This document shows, in pieces, positions 16,034-24,828 of a stretch of DNA of 49,825 nt. Below the pieces are notes generated by a model that did not search any database, was not told where the DNA came from, and saw only the letters and a program-made list of their open reading frames with translations. Numbering within the stretch: the stretch's first letter is position 1; each line of letters begins with the position of its first letter. Made by a program: the position numbers and the translations under genes. The stretch comes from Candidatus Gastranaerophilales bacterium (lineage in GTDB: Bacteria > Cyanobacteriota > Vampirovibrionia > Gastranaerophilales > Gastranaerophilaceae), in NCBI GenBank assembly GCA_947624685.1, contig CANQLJ010000008.1:1-49825 (forward strand), written 5' to 3'.

Positions 16034-16908
16034 GGCCGTGCTTTTGTTCTTATTTTAACCTTCCAACTGATTTTTATGCCCGGAATTTTGAACATATATC
16101 TTAAAAACTCTCCCTTATAGGGATGATAGATTTTGTTGTCGGGCGATTTAAAGCATTTGTCGTTTTGATAATATTCTTTTAAATCGATTGTTTTTTCTTC
16201 AATTGTATTACATTTAAAGCCGCCGTTTACAAGCTCCGTCGGAGTAAAAATTTCGCAATTAAGCCATTTTGCGCTATTTGGGCTATTTACGTAATTTTTG
16301 AATTTTTTTGCATGGCAAATTCGCTTGTTATACAGATACGTTATTGCTTGGTTAGACAGTCGGCAGACGGGAAAGAAGCTTCCGTATAATTCAATTGAAT
16401 CATCATAAATCCAACCAATCTTTTTTGTCCAACACCAACTTGAATTTATCAATTCACCTCTAAAATGACAGACAAGCAGGTCGGTGGTTTTGTTTTTATA
16501 TTTTTCAAAAAACGTGCTGTACGATTCTCCGTTAAAGTAAACGTCATAGTCTAATTGCCAATAGTATTTATAGTTAGGGAAATATTGTTTAACGTAATAG
16601 AAACGATAGTCGCCATTGTACCACATGATTTTTTTAAAATTTTCATCCTCAAAAGATGAATAAAAGCAAGGCAGATTAAGCTTTTTGTGGATGTTTATGT
16701 CAAATAAAAAGCAGTTTACTTTAGTGTTATAAAATTCTTTTTGACAAATTGCAGAGTCGGATTCTATTTTTAATTCCGTATTATCTATGCACAATATAAC
16801 ATCATCGCCCGATTTTAAAAGTTTTTGATACTCGTTTATCACATTTTGGTTAATGATGTGTGTCGAGATGAATTTGAGGGTGTCAGAGGTTTTTTTAAAG
16901 GTATTCAT
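16030..16908 (-). CDS. Putative GT-A type glycosyltransferase
   Basis: A 292-residue soluble protein. YYWQLDYDVYFNG (Asp120 and Asp122) looks like the DxD motif that binds metal and nucleotide sugar in GT-A enzymes, preceded by a Rossmann-like half. Later Trp- and Cys-rich segments (SSWCWTKKIGWIYDD) and NGGFKCN fit a glycosyltransferase acceptor site. The C-terminus is basic. Donor and acceptor cannot be stated. It stands alone and converges on the pseudogene with a 4-base overlap. It is weakly recognisable and may belong to a family of uncharacterised glycan enzymes. Confidence 0.6.
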   Translation of the reverse strand: MNTFKKTSDTLKFISTHIINQNVINEYQKLLKSGDDVILCIDNTELKIESDSAICQKEFYNTKVNCFLFDINIHKKLNLPCFYSSFEDENFKKIMWYNGDYRFYYVKQYFPNYKYYWQLDYDVYFNGESYSTFFEKYKNKTTDLLVCHFRGELINSSWCWTKKIGWIYDDSIELYGSFFPVCRLSNQAITYLYNKRICHAKKFKNYVNSPNSAKWLNCEIFTPTELVNGGFKCNTIEEKTIDLKEYYQNDKCFKSPDNKIYHPYKGEFLRYMFKIPGIKISWKVKIRTKARP

Positions 16909-17065
16909 ATTAAATATCTTTACTATTTAAAACAGGAAATTATCTTATAAATTCTAATAATACGTCTTATTTTACAATGTTGTTTTGGTATTGTCAAATA
17001 TAGTCCAATTAAACATCATTCCAATGAAACAATGTAGCGCCTAAAATTAAATGAGGATTAAAAAT

Positions 17066-17383
17066 ATGGAAGACATAAAAGTTTTATTGGGCGAAAGAAT
17101 TCGGGAATTGAGAAAACTATTGAACATTTCCCAACAAGAATTGGCCGAAAAAATAAATATCGACCAAAGAAACCTTAGCAACATCGAATGCGGAATTTCC
17201 TTTCCGTCAAAAACCCTTATACAAATTTCAAAAGCGCTCAACGTAACGTTAATGGAGCTATTTGATTTTGAACACCATAAACTATCCCCAAAAGACATGA
17301 AAAAATTTATTATCGACTATCTTGAAAACATCTCTCAAGACAATTTAAAGATAGTCTATAGATTAATTAAATCAATGAAATAG
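17066..17383 (+). CDS. XRE-family helix-turn-helix regulator
   Basis: The ATG at 17066 has a TGAGGA site 8-9 bases upstream; the ATG at 17051 is part of that site. The 105-residue protein begins MEDIKVLLGERIRELRKLL, with an HTH of ISQQELAEKINIDQRNLSNI (about residues 24-43) and the XRE closing helix (LIQISKALNVTLMELFDF). The C-terminal 35 residues add a helical tail likely to mediate dimerisation. It lies 181 bases before the pentapeptide/HAD/kinase cluster in the same direction and could regulate it; that is inference. Confidence 0.85.
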   Translation: MEDIKVLLGERIRELRKLLNISQQELAEKINIDQRNLSNIECGISFPSKTLIQISKALNVTLMELFDFEHHKLSPKDMKKFIIDYLENISQDNLKIVYRLIKSMK

Positions 17384-17564
17384 CATATTTTTAAACATAA
17401 TTAAACTTTTTTTAAACCAAAAGGTTATTTTTTATTTTATGATTTGAATTTATATTTAAAGAAATGTAAATTTAAGTATAAAAAAGCTTTTCAAAGTTCA
17501 AAAAATAATATACTATAGAGCTGTTATTAGACATACATGTGTTGTTAGAATAAGGGGGTAAAAA

Positions 17565-18815
17565 TTGATTAGTCCTTTAGGTTTTAGCGTCGATAAAAAA
17601 ATTGGCGCAAATGTCGGTGTGCAAGGATTTGCTAAAGCAAAAAATCAATCGTTTTTAAAGACGAATGAAGCGATGCAATTTGAAAAACAAAACCCGATAA
17701 GTTATGCTAAAATTCCGCTCGGGTTGTATCAAATTTCTTTTATGGGTGAAGATTATCATGACATCAATTCAAAAAGGGAATGGATTGACTATGGAGCAAA
17801 TCTTTATTTAGGGCCGATAACAGATTATATAAGAGATAATGACCCCAGAAGCAGAGCGCGCGCAAAAGCGGTAAAATGCGATTTGAGCGGAAAAGATTTA
17901 AGTAATTATATATTTAAAAAAGGTGTTTTATATGATTCCGATTTATCAAACACAACTCTTGAAAACGCAACTTTTGAAGACTGTAATATGATAGCGGTTA
18001 ATTTAAAAGGCGCAAAAACAAGACGCACTGATTTTACTCACGCAAATTTATGCGATGCTGATTTTAGCGGTGCCCAATTGGGAAGAAGAACCGATATGAC
18101 AGGCGCGAACCTAATGGGAGCTAATTTAGAAGGTGTCGATTTAAGCTGTGTTTGTTTAAAAAATGCGCTCTATAACAAGATGACAAAATTACCCGACGAT
18201 ATTGATCCTGATGCCGAAGGCATGATTAAACTTGAAAGCCGCAGAGATTATAGCCTTCCTCCGGTATTTGAGCCAAGTTATAATGACGAACCAATAGATG
18301 AAAGTATATATGGGCAAGGATACTACCCGATAAGCCCGCCTTTAGAACCACCTAAAAAACCGGTTGATATTTATTCAGAAGTTCGAAAGCGGTTTGAACG
18401 TGCAAAAATAAGAAATTTCATTGTTTTTGACAGCAAATTTGATAACAATTCTTTTAAAAGAGCTGATTTAAAGAACCTGGATGCGCATAATTGCAGTTTT
18501 AAAAATGTAATATTAACAAGAGCCTATGTTAAAAATTTACAAGCCGTAAACTGTGATTTTTCGGGTGCTAAAATGAAACAAATTAATCTGGACAATGCAG
18601 AATTTCAAGATGTAGATATGTCAAATGCTGATTTAAGAGGAGCAATTTTTACATTCAAATCAGCAGAAAACTTAAAATTATATGGCACAATATACGATCA
18701 ATATACAGTATTTAACAGTGATTTTGATCCTAAAGATTATGGAATGACATATCGAGAATCTTCACCTGAAACATATGGATTACACACTTCTAAAGAAGGA
18801 GACTACGAATGGTAA
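17565..18815 (+). CDS. Pentapeptide-repeat protein (two blocks) with ISFMG motif
   Basis: The start is a TTG preceded by an AAGGGGG site 7 bases upstream; no ATG has comparable support. In the 416 residues, pentapeptide repeats of A(D/N)LXX type form two blocks, about 105-205 (CDLSGKDLSNY, ANLMGANLEGVDLS) and 286-363 (FKRADLKNLDAHNCSF, MSNADLRGAIF). They should fold as right-handed beta-helices. The 80-residue linker is Pro-rich. The N-terminal region carries YQISFMGED (57-63), the motif shared with neighbours. No signal peptide is visible. It is translationally coupled to the HAD gene (7-base overlap). Confidence 0.82.
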   Translation: MISPLGFSVDKKIGANVGVQGFAKAKNQSFLKTNEAMQFEKQNPISYAKIPLGLYQISFMGEDYHDINSKREWIDYGANLYLGPITDYIRDNDPRSRARAKAVKCDLSGKDLSNYIFKKGVLYDSDLSNTTLENATFEDCNMIAVNLKGAKTRRTDFTHANLCDADFSGAQLGRRTDMTGANLMGANLEGVDLSCVCLKNALYNKMTKLPDDIDPDAEGMIKLESRRDYSLPPVFEPSYNDEPIDESIYGQGYYPISPPLEPPKKPVDIYSEVRKRFERAKIRNFIVFDSKFDNNSFKRADLKNLDAHNCSFKNVILTRAYVKNLQAVNCDFSGAKMKQINLDNAEFQDVDMSNADLRGAIFTFKSAENLKLYGTIYDQYTVFNSDFDPKDYGMTYRESSPETYGLHTSKEGDYEW

Positions 18816-20329
18816 TAAAAGTTAATAGTTTTAATTTTAATCAAAAATTAAATCATCGAAATATCTCATTTGGCTCAGGCAAAGTTGATTTTTATACGGA
18901 CTTTGATAACACTTATAGTCCTATTTCTCAAGCTGCCTATAAAACAGTAAACTCAAATAACACTCCGGGGCTTGTTCAATATAGTAAAAATTTTAGAAAG
19001 TTTTTTGACAATACCCACAAAGGTTTAAAATTTCATGTCACGACAGGAAGAACCTTTGGTGAATATGAGGAAATGGCGCGATTGATTAAATCAAAAGGGT
19101 TTGAATTACCTTTGCCTGATACATTAATTGCAAAAAACGGAAGCGATGAATATATAAAAGTAGCCTCCGATAAAGACTTTTATGAAAAAGGGATATTTCC
19201 TTTCAGCTACAGTAAAACAAATCCCCAAAAAGAAGAGGAGATTAAAAAGCTCACAAATTGGGACGGGCCTAAAATAAAAGAAAAATTAAAAGAAATATTA
19301 AAAAAACACGATTTAAAAATCGTTGAAGCAGATTCCGAGCACGGTGTCGGCGATTACGGAGATAAGTCATTATTTTCAAGCGGAAAATTACCTGATGAAA
19401 GATCAAAATATTTCTTTGGCGATGAAAAACCGCAGTGGATTGCGGGTCTGAGAAATGACGGAAAATGTAAGATTTTTGTCACCTATCCTCCCGATATGGA
19501 AACAACGCCAGAAAGAAAAGAAATATTAGATTCAATTAACAAGGAATTTAATGATTATCTTGATGAAACAGGGGTTGAATACCATAGTTACAGCGCCAGA
19601 CATGCTAATGAATGTGCAAATAGGCCTTATTACATAACAGAACCTTTGATAGATAAAACCTTATCTGCCGGAAGCAAGGACAGAGATGCCGGATTGACAA
19701 AACTTTTTGACACAAAAGAAGCAATTAAAAAAGCGATAAAAAATAATGATTTGGTTATTGTTGCGGGAGACAGCTCAAATGACTTTGATATGTTAAATCC
19801 TCTTATGTATTTAGATGTTCCCGAATTAACAGATGAAGAAACTGCTGCGTTCGCTAAAAACCCGGGGTTTAAATTGAGAGATTTTTGGGATTCTAACAGA
19901 CATTATTCGGAAAGTGTTGTCAATAAGCTTGATTCAAATAATCCTTTACATAAAGATATTATAAAACAACTTAACGAGTTGCCGTTTGTGAGTATTGTGG
20001 TTGAAAATGAAGCAAAAGATTTTCCTCTTAAAGATTTAACCGATGCTTTTGGTACAAATAGTCCGTATCATAAAATTATCACGGTTAAACCGGGGCACCT
20101 TGAAGATGGCGTTAAACAAGCGATAAAATTATATGCCGAACAAAACCCTCAATACGCTGAAAAATTGAGCCCGGATCTTAAAAATGAAATTTATGGAACA
20201 ATAGAAAAAGGGGCGAAGACTGCAAAAGCAAATTTTAGCAAAGCGGGTATTGCTGCATTGGGTGTTGGGATAATATCCGCATTATTGCTGCTTTTGAGGC
20301 ATTTGAAACATAAAAAAAACCATAAATAA
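18809..20329 (+). CDS. HAD-superfamily phosphatase-like protein with C-terminal membrane anchor
   Basis: A 506-residue protein. After NISFGSG (18-24) come HAD motif I DFDNT (Asp31, Asp33), motif II VTTGR (77-81) and motif III AGDSSNDFDML (319-329), the pattern of Cof/sucrose-phosphatase-like HAD hydrolases with a cap between motifs II and III. A hydrophobic helix near the C-terminus (GIAALGVGIISALLLLLRHL) followed by a basic tail implies a tail anchor. The substrate is unknown; sugar phosphates are typical for this subclass. It starts inside the pentapeptide gene's end. Confidence 0.82.
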   Translation: MVIKVNSFNFNQKLNHRNISFGSGKVDFYTDFDNTYSPISQAAYKTVNSNNTPGLVQYSKNFRKFFDNTHKGLKFHVTTGRTFGEYEEMARLIKSKGFELPLPDTLIAKNGSDEYIKVASDKDFYEKGIFPFSYSKTNPQKEEEIKKLTNWDGPKIKEKLKEILKKHDLKIVEADSEHGVGDYGDKSLFSSGKLPDERSKYFFGDEKPQWIAGLRNDGKCKIFVTYPPDMETTPERKEILDSINKEFNDYLDETGVEYHSYSARHANECANRPYYITEPLIDKTLSAGSKDRDAGLTKLFDTKEAIKKAIKNNDLVIVAGDSSNDFDMLNPLMYLDVPELTDEETAAFAKNPGFKLRDFWDSNRHYSESVVNKLDSNNPLHKDIIKQLNELPFVSIVVENEAKDFPLKDLTDAFGTNSPYHKIITVKPGHLEDGVKQAIKLYAEQNPQYAEKLSPDLKNEIYGTIEKGAKTAKANFSKAGIAALGVGIISALLLLLRHLKHKKNHK

Positions 20330-20394
20330 CATTAAAAGTTAATAAAGTATAAAAATTAAATAAAAAATTAATTTATTTAAAAAAAGGGAAGAAA

Positions 20395-22257
20395 ATGAAA
20401 ATAACTTTGCCTTCATCGTTTGGCGTATATTCAAACATAAAAAGACAACAAAAAAATTATGCACCTAAAAAAACTGCCAACAAAAACATTCCCTTATCTT
20501 TTGAAGCGATTATATATAAAAAAATCAACCCAAAATACCTTTCGCAAAAAGATGAACTTGAAAAAGAGATTGATAAATTTAGCGCTTCGGGGAAAAATGT
20601 CAAATATCTTGGGGAGGGAGTGTTTTCTAAGGCTTATTCATTTGACAAAATGCCAAATATCGTAATAAAAGAAGCATTTGACCAAAATGAAACATTTGAA
20701 CAAGAACAGCAAAATTTAGAGATGATTCCCGACAGAATCCAAAACACCCAAAAATTTGTCGCAAGGGTGTATGACGATGAAGAAAAAAAGTATTACCTTT
20801 TGAGCACAAAAGTGGAAGGTGAAGCGGCAAATTTTGAAAAAAAGCCTTGGACGAATTCATATTTAAAAAATCTTTTTGATACGATGTTTGAAATGGATAA
20901 AGAAGGATTGTACCATGGCGATTTGAATAACGGCAATATGAAGCTGGATGATGGCACAGTTAATTTTCTTGATTTTCAATGGGCAAGCAAGGTCAACAAG
21001 GGCGAATTTTTTCTTGAAAACAAAGAAAGCATACTGCCGCCTTTTATAATAAACGAAAATTCCCAGATGTTTGAAATGGCGGAGCTGCCTTATTATATAA
21101 AGCAAATGGAAAAAACAGATGATGCAATTATGTTTTTGAGCAATTATTTAGCTTGTAAAGCAAACTATCACAAAAAAAGATATGACCTTATTGAACAAAT
21201 GTCAAAACAATATGATTATACGTATGAATCAGATACCGTAAATATGGCGAAGTCTTTTGAGAAAGCGCAAGCGGAAATTTTTGAAAGACGGCCCGATTTT
21301 GTTTTAAGAACGGAAGCCAAAAAAATTCGGTTTTTAAATTCATTTAGAGAAGCTTATAAGTCAATTGATGAAAATGTCCCCAATAAAAATATCCTAATTG
21401 CCGGATCGGCCTATCTTGTTACATTGAGCGCTATTCAAGATTTTAGGCAAGAAGTTGCGCGAAATAAAAAAATCTATGAAGATGAGCTTAAAGAGATTAA
21501 AAACAAAGAGAGCGGATTTTTTTATTCGCTTTTTGCAAGCAAAGAAAAGGTGGATTCTAATAAAAACAAAAAAGAAAAATTACAATTATACGTAGATTAT
21601 CTTGAAGGACAAGAAAAGTATGGTGATTTTTGGTTTGAAAAATTGGAAAGCTGGACAAAAGACGCATACGCTTTTCCTTTAAGGCATACGACAGGGCGCA
21701 TAAACTATTGGGAAAGCTTATATAGTTTTAATAATCCAAACGTCAACTTGAATGATTTTGGCCGAATCTCAAATATCTTGCTTAAATTTGGCGGCTATTA
21801 TATAACCCAATATTCAAGAAATTTTTCGGTTGATAGTGAAAAAAATACCCAAGAGATTAACGAAATTGACGGAATGATTAAAGATTTATCTCAAGCAATC
21901 AGCACCGGCCAATCGGTCTATAGCACAAAAAGCGAGTTAGATGAGCTTAAAGATATTCAAGAGAGAATACAAAGAAAAAATCACTTTGACTGGAATTTAG
22001 ATATTATTAATTTGGCGCTTTTGGGGATTTTGAGGGCTCGTCAATTGAGCGAATATCTTACATTAATATTACAAATTGATAAGCTCGAACCCGAAGAGCA
22101 GGAATATATCAAAAAAGCAAAAGTTTTGGCACAAGGAATTCAAGAAAAATATGAATCTATCTCAAATAGAATCTTTCAAACAGTCTATGACGACATTATA
22201 AGCTCATCTCCGCCCTCCACAACAATGTGCGGATATAAGGGCATGGAAAATTTTTAA
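20395..22257 (+). CDS. Protein-kinase-like (PKL fold) protein with LSFEA motif
   Basis: A 620-residue protein. NIPLSFEA (31-38) follows a basic N-terminus. Residues about 70-200 form a kinase-like core: GEGVFSKAY as Gly-rich loop (73-81), VIKEA with Lys92, YHGDLNNGN as catalytic loop (His174, Asp176, Asn181) and LDFQ (Asp193) in place of DFG. These are the residues of eukaryotic-like and aminoglycoside-phosphotransferase-like kinases. The remaining 400 residues are helical and charged with no recognised domain. AAGGGAAG precedes the ATG. Target unknown: it could phosphorylate protein or a small molecule. Confidence 0.78.
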   Translation: MKITLPSSFGVYSNIKRQQKNYAPKKTANKNIPLSFEAIIYKKINPKYLSQKDELEKEIDKFSASGKNVKYLGEGVFSKAYSFDKMPNIVIKEAFDQNETFEQEQQNLEMIPDRIQNTQKFVARVYDDEEKKYYLLSTKVEGEAANFEKKPWTNSYLKNLFDTMFEMDKEGLYHGDLNNGNMKLDDGTVNFLDFQWASKVNKGEFFLENKESILPPFIINENSQMFEMAELPYYIKQMEKTDDAIMFLSNYLACKANYHKKRYDLIEQMSKQYDYTYESDTVNMAKSFEKAQAEIFERRPDFVLRTEAKKIRFLNSFREAYKSIDENVPNKNILIAGSAYLVTLSAIQDFRQEVARNKKIYEDELKEIKNKESGFFYSLFASKEKVDSNKNKKEKLQLYVDYLEGQEKYGDFWFEKLESWTKDAYAFPLRHTTGRINYWESLYSFNNPNVNLNDFGRISNILLKFGGYYITQYSRNFSVDSEKNTQEINEIDGMIKDLSQAISTGQSVYSTKSELDELKDIQERIQRKNHFDWNLDIINLALLGILRARQLSEYLTLILQIDKLEPEEQEYIKKAKVLAQGIQEKYESISNRIFQTVYDDIISSSPPSTTMCGYKGMENF

Positions 22258-22268
22258 AAAGCAAAATT

Positions 22269-22276
22269 CCCCCCCC
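22269..22276 (+). repeat. C8 tract followed by T7 after the kinase-like gene
   Basis: C8-T7-C begins 11 bases after the stop codon, like the tract after the XRE gene near 3544, and lies just before the terminator stem at 22292. Confidence 0.6.
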
Positions 22277-22291
22277 TTTTTTTCTTTAAAA

Positions 22292-22318
22292 AACTTTTAA
22301 AATCGGTTTTTAAAAGTT
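22292..22318. terminator. Bidirectional terminator between kinase-like gene and kdsA
   Basis: An 11-bp stem AACTTTTAAAA (22292-22302) / TTTTAAAAGTT (22308-22318) with a 5-base loop. It is AU-rich, so moderate in strength. Confidence 0.6.
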
Positions 22319-22323
22319 ACAAT

Positions 22324-23139
22324 TTAGTTCACAAGTTTGAAAATTTTGTTACAAATATCAAATGTTTCTTCGCAATTTTCAACGGCGAGCATATTGTCCC
22401 CGTCGCAAAGAGCACATTTCGGATTCGGGTGAACCTCAAAAAATAACACCTTTGCCCCCATTGCAACGGCTGATTTAGCGAGCGACTTAACAAACCTTCT
22501 TTCGCCCGAGGATGAAGCGCCGTTTCCGCCCGGAATTTGAACGCTGTGGGTTGCATCAAAAACAACGGGTAAATCTAAATCTTCTTGGATGATTTGAATG
22601 CTTCTAAAATCAACTACAAGGTTATTATAGCCAAAACTTGCACCCCGCTCCGTAATCAATACCTTATCATTACCTGAATCAAGGACTTTTTGGGCAATTG
22701 ATTTCATTTGATAGGGTGATAAAAATTGTCCTTTTTTGATATTTATGATTTTATTTGTTTTAGCCGCTTCGACCAATAAATCCGTCTGTCTGCACAAAAA
22801 CGCGGGGATTTGGATAATATCGGCAACATTTGCTACAATGGGCGCTTGGGAGGGTTCGTGGATGTCCGTTACTATCGGGATATTGAGCTTATTTTTGACT
22901 TCTGCTAAAATTTCCAAGCCCTTTTTTAATCCCAAACCACGATAGGAATTTAATGATGAACGATTGGCTTTATCGAATGAGGTTTTAAAAATAAAATTAA
23001 TATCTAATTTTTTGCAGATTTCTTTGAGCCTTTGAGCTGTATTAAGGGTGATTTCTTCGCCTTCCATCGCGCAGGGGCCCGCTATTATTGTTAATTTATC
23101 TTTTGCAATTTCAAAATCGTTTAATTTAATCGTTTTCAT
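22324..23139 (-). CDS. kdsA: 3-deoxy-8-phosphooctulonate synthase KdsA
   Basis: Condenses arabinose-5-phosphate and phosphoenolpyruvate to KDO-8-phosphate, the committed step for the inner core of lipopolysaccharide. The family motifs are all present: IAGPCAMEG, FKTSFDKANRSS, the late VFDATHSVQIPGG, and FFEVHPNPKCALCDGDNML at the C-terminus. The length of 271 residues is normal. Its presence argues for a KDO-containing outer membrane. It is divergently oriented from recA. Confidence 0.97.
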   Translation of the reverse strand: MKTIKLNDFEIAKDKLTIIAGPCAMEGEEITLNTAQRLKEICKKLDINFIFKTSFDKANRSSLNSYRGLGLKKGLEILAEVKNKLNIPIVTDIHEPSQAPIVANVADIIQIPAFLCRQTDLLVEAAKTNKIINIKKGQFLSPYQMKSIAQKVLDSGNDKVLITERGASFGYNNLVVDFRSIQIIQEDLDLPVVFDATHSVQIPGGNGASSSGERRFVKSLAKSAVAMGAKVLFFEVHPNPKCALCDGDNMLAVENCEETFDICNKIFKLVN

Positions 23140-23230
23140 CTTGTTTCTCGTTTTCCTTTTGAGGCCTGTTTTTCATAATTCCCCGTTTACCTCTTTTTCA
23201 ATTATAAATATTTTATTCCAAAAAAGCAAA

Positions 23231-23260
23231 TTTGCCTAATTTTGTTGATTTAGTATATAA
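23231..23260 (+). promoter_or_regulatory. recA promoter
   Basis: TTGCCT (23231-23236), an 18-base spacer and TATAAT (23255-23260). I do not see a recognisable LexA/SOS box. Confidence 0.55.
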
Positions 23261-23296
23261 TAATAAAAAGACTAAATTTAGGGAGAAATTTTAAAA

Positions 23297-24376
23297 ATGT
23301 GTGCAAAAGAAGCGGTTGAAAGTGATGAAAAAGCTATATTAGAAGGCAAAAATAAAGCTTTAAAAATGGCTTTGGATAAAATTGAAAAAGACTTCGGAAA
23401 AGGTTCGATTATGCGCCTTGGAGATAAAGCAAGCGTCGATTGCGAATGCATCCCAACGGGAGCGCTGGCGCTTGATATTGCGCTAGGTATCGGAGGAGTC
23501 CCAAGAGGCAGAATAATTGAAATCTATGGCCCTGAAGCTTCGGGTAAAACAACATTAGCGCAGCATATCGTTGCAAATGCTCAAAAAAGAGGCGGAATTG
23601 CAGCCTATATTGACGCAGAACATGCGCTTGATCCTGAATATGCAAGAAATTTGGGCGTTGACATTGAACAATTGCTCATCTCGCAGCCCGATACAGGCGA
23701 ACAGGCTCTTGAAATCGCGGAAGAACTTGTACGCTCGGGCGCAATTGATATTGTTGTAATCGATTCGGTTGCGGCATTGGTTCCGAAAGCTGAAATTGAA
23801 AAGGCTATGGAAGACCAGCAAATGGGGCTTCAAGCAAGGCTTATGTCAAAGGGCTTAAGAAAACTCACCGCAGTTGTTGCAAAAACAAACACAACAGTAA
23901 TTTTCATCAACCAATTGAGACAAAAAATCGGAATAATGTTTGGAAACCCCGAAACCACAACGGGCGGACAGGCTTTGAAATATTATTCATCAGTCAGACT
24001 TGATATAAGAAGAATCGACAGCGTCAAAAACAAAGATAACGAAGATATAGGAAACAGAGTGCGCGTAAAAGTCGCTAAAAACAAAGTTGCTCCGCCATTT
24101 AAAGTTGCGGAATTTGATATAATCTACGGAAAAGGCATCTGCGCTTTGGGCAATATTATTGATGTTGCGGTTAATTTTGATATAATCAAAAAATCGGGCG
24201 CATGGTTTAGTTATAACGACGAAAAATTGGGTCAAGGAAGGGAAAAAGCAAAAGAATTCCTTGAACAAAACCCCGACATCTTAAAAGCTATTGAAACTCA
24301 AGTGAGAGAAAGAATTTCAAAGAAAAATCAACAAAATTCAAAAGAACAACAAGTTCAAGAAGCAGCTGCAAAATAA
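23297..24376 (+). CDS. recA: DNA recombinase RecA
   Basis: A 359-residue ATP-dependent strand-exchange protein for homologous recombination. It has the Walker A motif GPEASGKTT (78-86), the [11 protein letters not shown] region, [16 protein letters not shown], loop L2 region with [22 protein letters not shown], and the C-terminal domain, ending in a Gln/Ala-rich tail. AGGGAGAAA upstream supports the ATG. The 3' side carries an inverted repeat that may be its terminator but also overlaps the next ribosome site. Confidence 0.98.
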   Translation: MCAKEAVESDEKAILEGKNKALKMALDKIEKDFGKGSIMRLGDKASVDCECIPTGALALDIALGIGGVPRGRIIEIYGPEASGKTTLAQHIVANAQKRGGIAAYIDAEHALDPEYARNLGVDIEQLLISQPDTGEQALEIAEELVRSGAIDIVVIDSVAALVPKAEIEKAMEDQQMGLQARLMSKGLRKLTAVVAKTNTTVIFINQLRQKIGIMFGNPETTTGGQALKYYSSVRLDIRRIDSVKNKDNEDIGNRVRVKVAKNKVAPPFKVAEFDIIYGKGICALGNIIDVAVNFDIIKKSGAWFSYNDEKLGQGREKAKEFLEQNPDILKAIETQVRERISKKNQQNSKEQQVQEAAAK

Positions 24377-24404
24377 ATAGCTTTCTTGAATAAGACAAAT
24401 TATT

Positions 24405-24462
24405 AATCTCCTTTTTTATTTTTTGTGAAAAGATTATTTTGACAATTAATAAAAAGGAGATT
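24405..24462 (+). promoter_or_regulatory. Inverted repeat covering the ribosome site of the ferritin-like gene
   Basis: AATCTCCTTTTTTATT (24405-24420) pairs with AATAAAAAGGAGATT (24448-24462) with one bulged base and a 27-base loop. The right arm contains the AAAGGAG ribosome site for the ATG at 24466, and T-rich sequence follows it. It may serve as recA terminator, as a translation-blocking hairpin, or both. Confidence 0.55.
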
Positions 24463-24465
24463 TTT

Positions 24466-24765
24466 ATGTGCGAATTTTCAACCCCTTTTAACGGAAATAA
24501 GTGTGATAGAACCTTGTCTCATCAAGAACTTGTTAGGGCAATAAGATTTTCTATAGCATCCGAATTTGAAGCGATTCAATTTTATGAACAGCTTTTAGAC
24601 AGCATTGAAGATAAAAACGCTAAAAAACTGCTTGCTGAAATTGCGGGAGACGAAAAAGAGCATGTCGGAAACTTTTTGACGCTTTTAAAATTACTATCCC
24701 CCGAAGAAGAAAAGTTCTATAAAGAAGGTATAGAAGAAGCGCGCGAGATTATGGAGCTTGAATAG
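24466..24765 (+). CDS. Ferritin-like/rubrerythrin-family di-iron protein
   Basis: The ATG at 24466 follows AAAGGAG by 7 bases; the upstream TTG at 24439 has no support. The 99 residues form a two-helix ferritin-like half: Glu33 and Glu35 in the first helix (AIRFSIASEFEAIQFYEQL) and DEKEH (Glu63, His66) in the second. Such proteins usually dimerise to build the di-iron site and handle iron or peroxide in anaerobes. The short length resembles encapsulin-cargo ferritins, but I see no encapsulin gene here. Cys at positions 2 and 13 is unusual. Confidence 0.82.
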   Translation: MCEFSTPFNGNKCDRTLSHQELVRAIRFSIASEFEAIQFYEQLLDSIEDKNAKKLLAEIAGDEKEHVGNFLTLLKLLSPEEEKFYKEGIEEAREIMELE

Positions 24766-24828
24766 TATTTAAGCATCCTTTTGTTTGCCCACTAAACTAT
24801 AAGTTTATATTATAGGCTTTTATAGGCG

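Noticed and set aside
23140-23296. LexA/SOS operator upstream of recA
   Set aside because: I looked for Gram-positive-type and cyanobacterial-type boxes and found no convincing palindrome.
24766-24828. Missing PFL glycyl-radical segment in another frame after the stop
   Set aside because: None of the three minus-strand frames after the stop encodes RVSGYAV or related sequence before the next gene.
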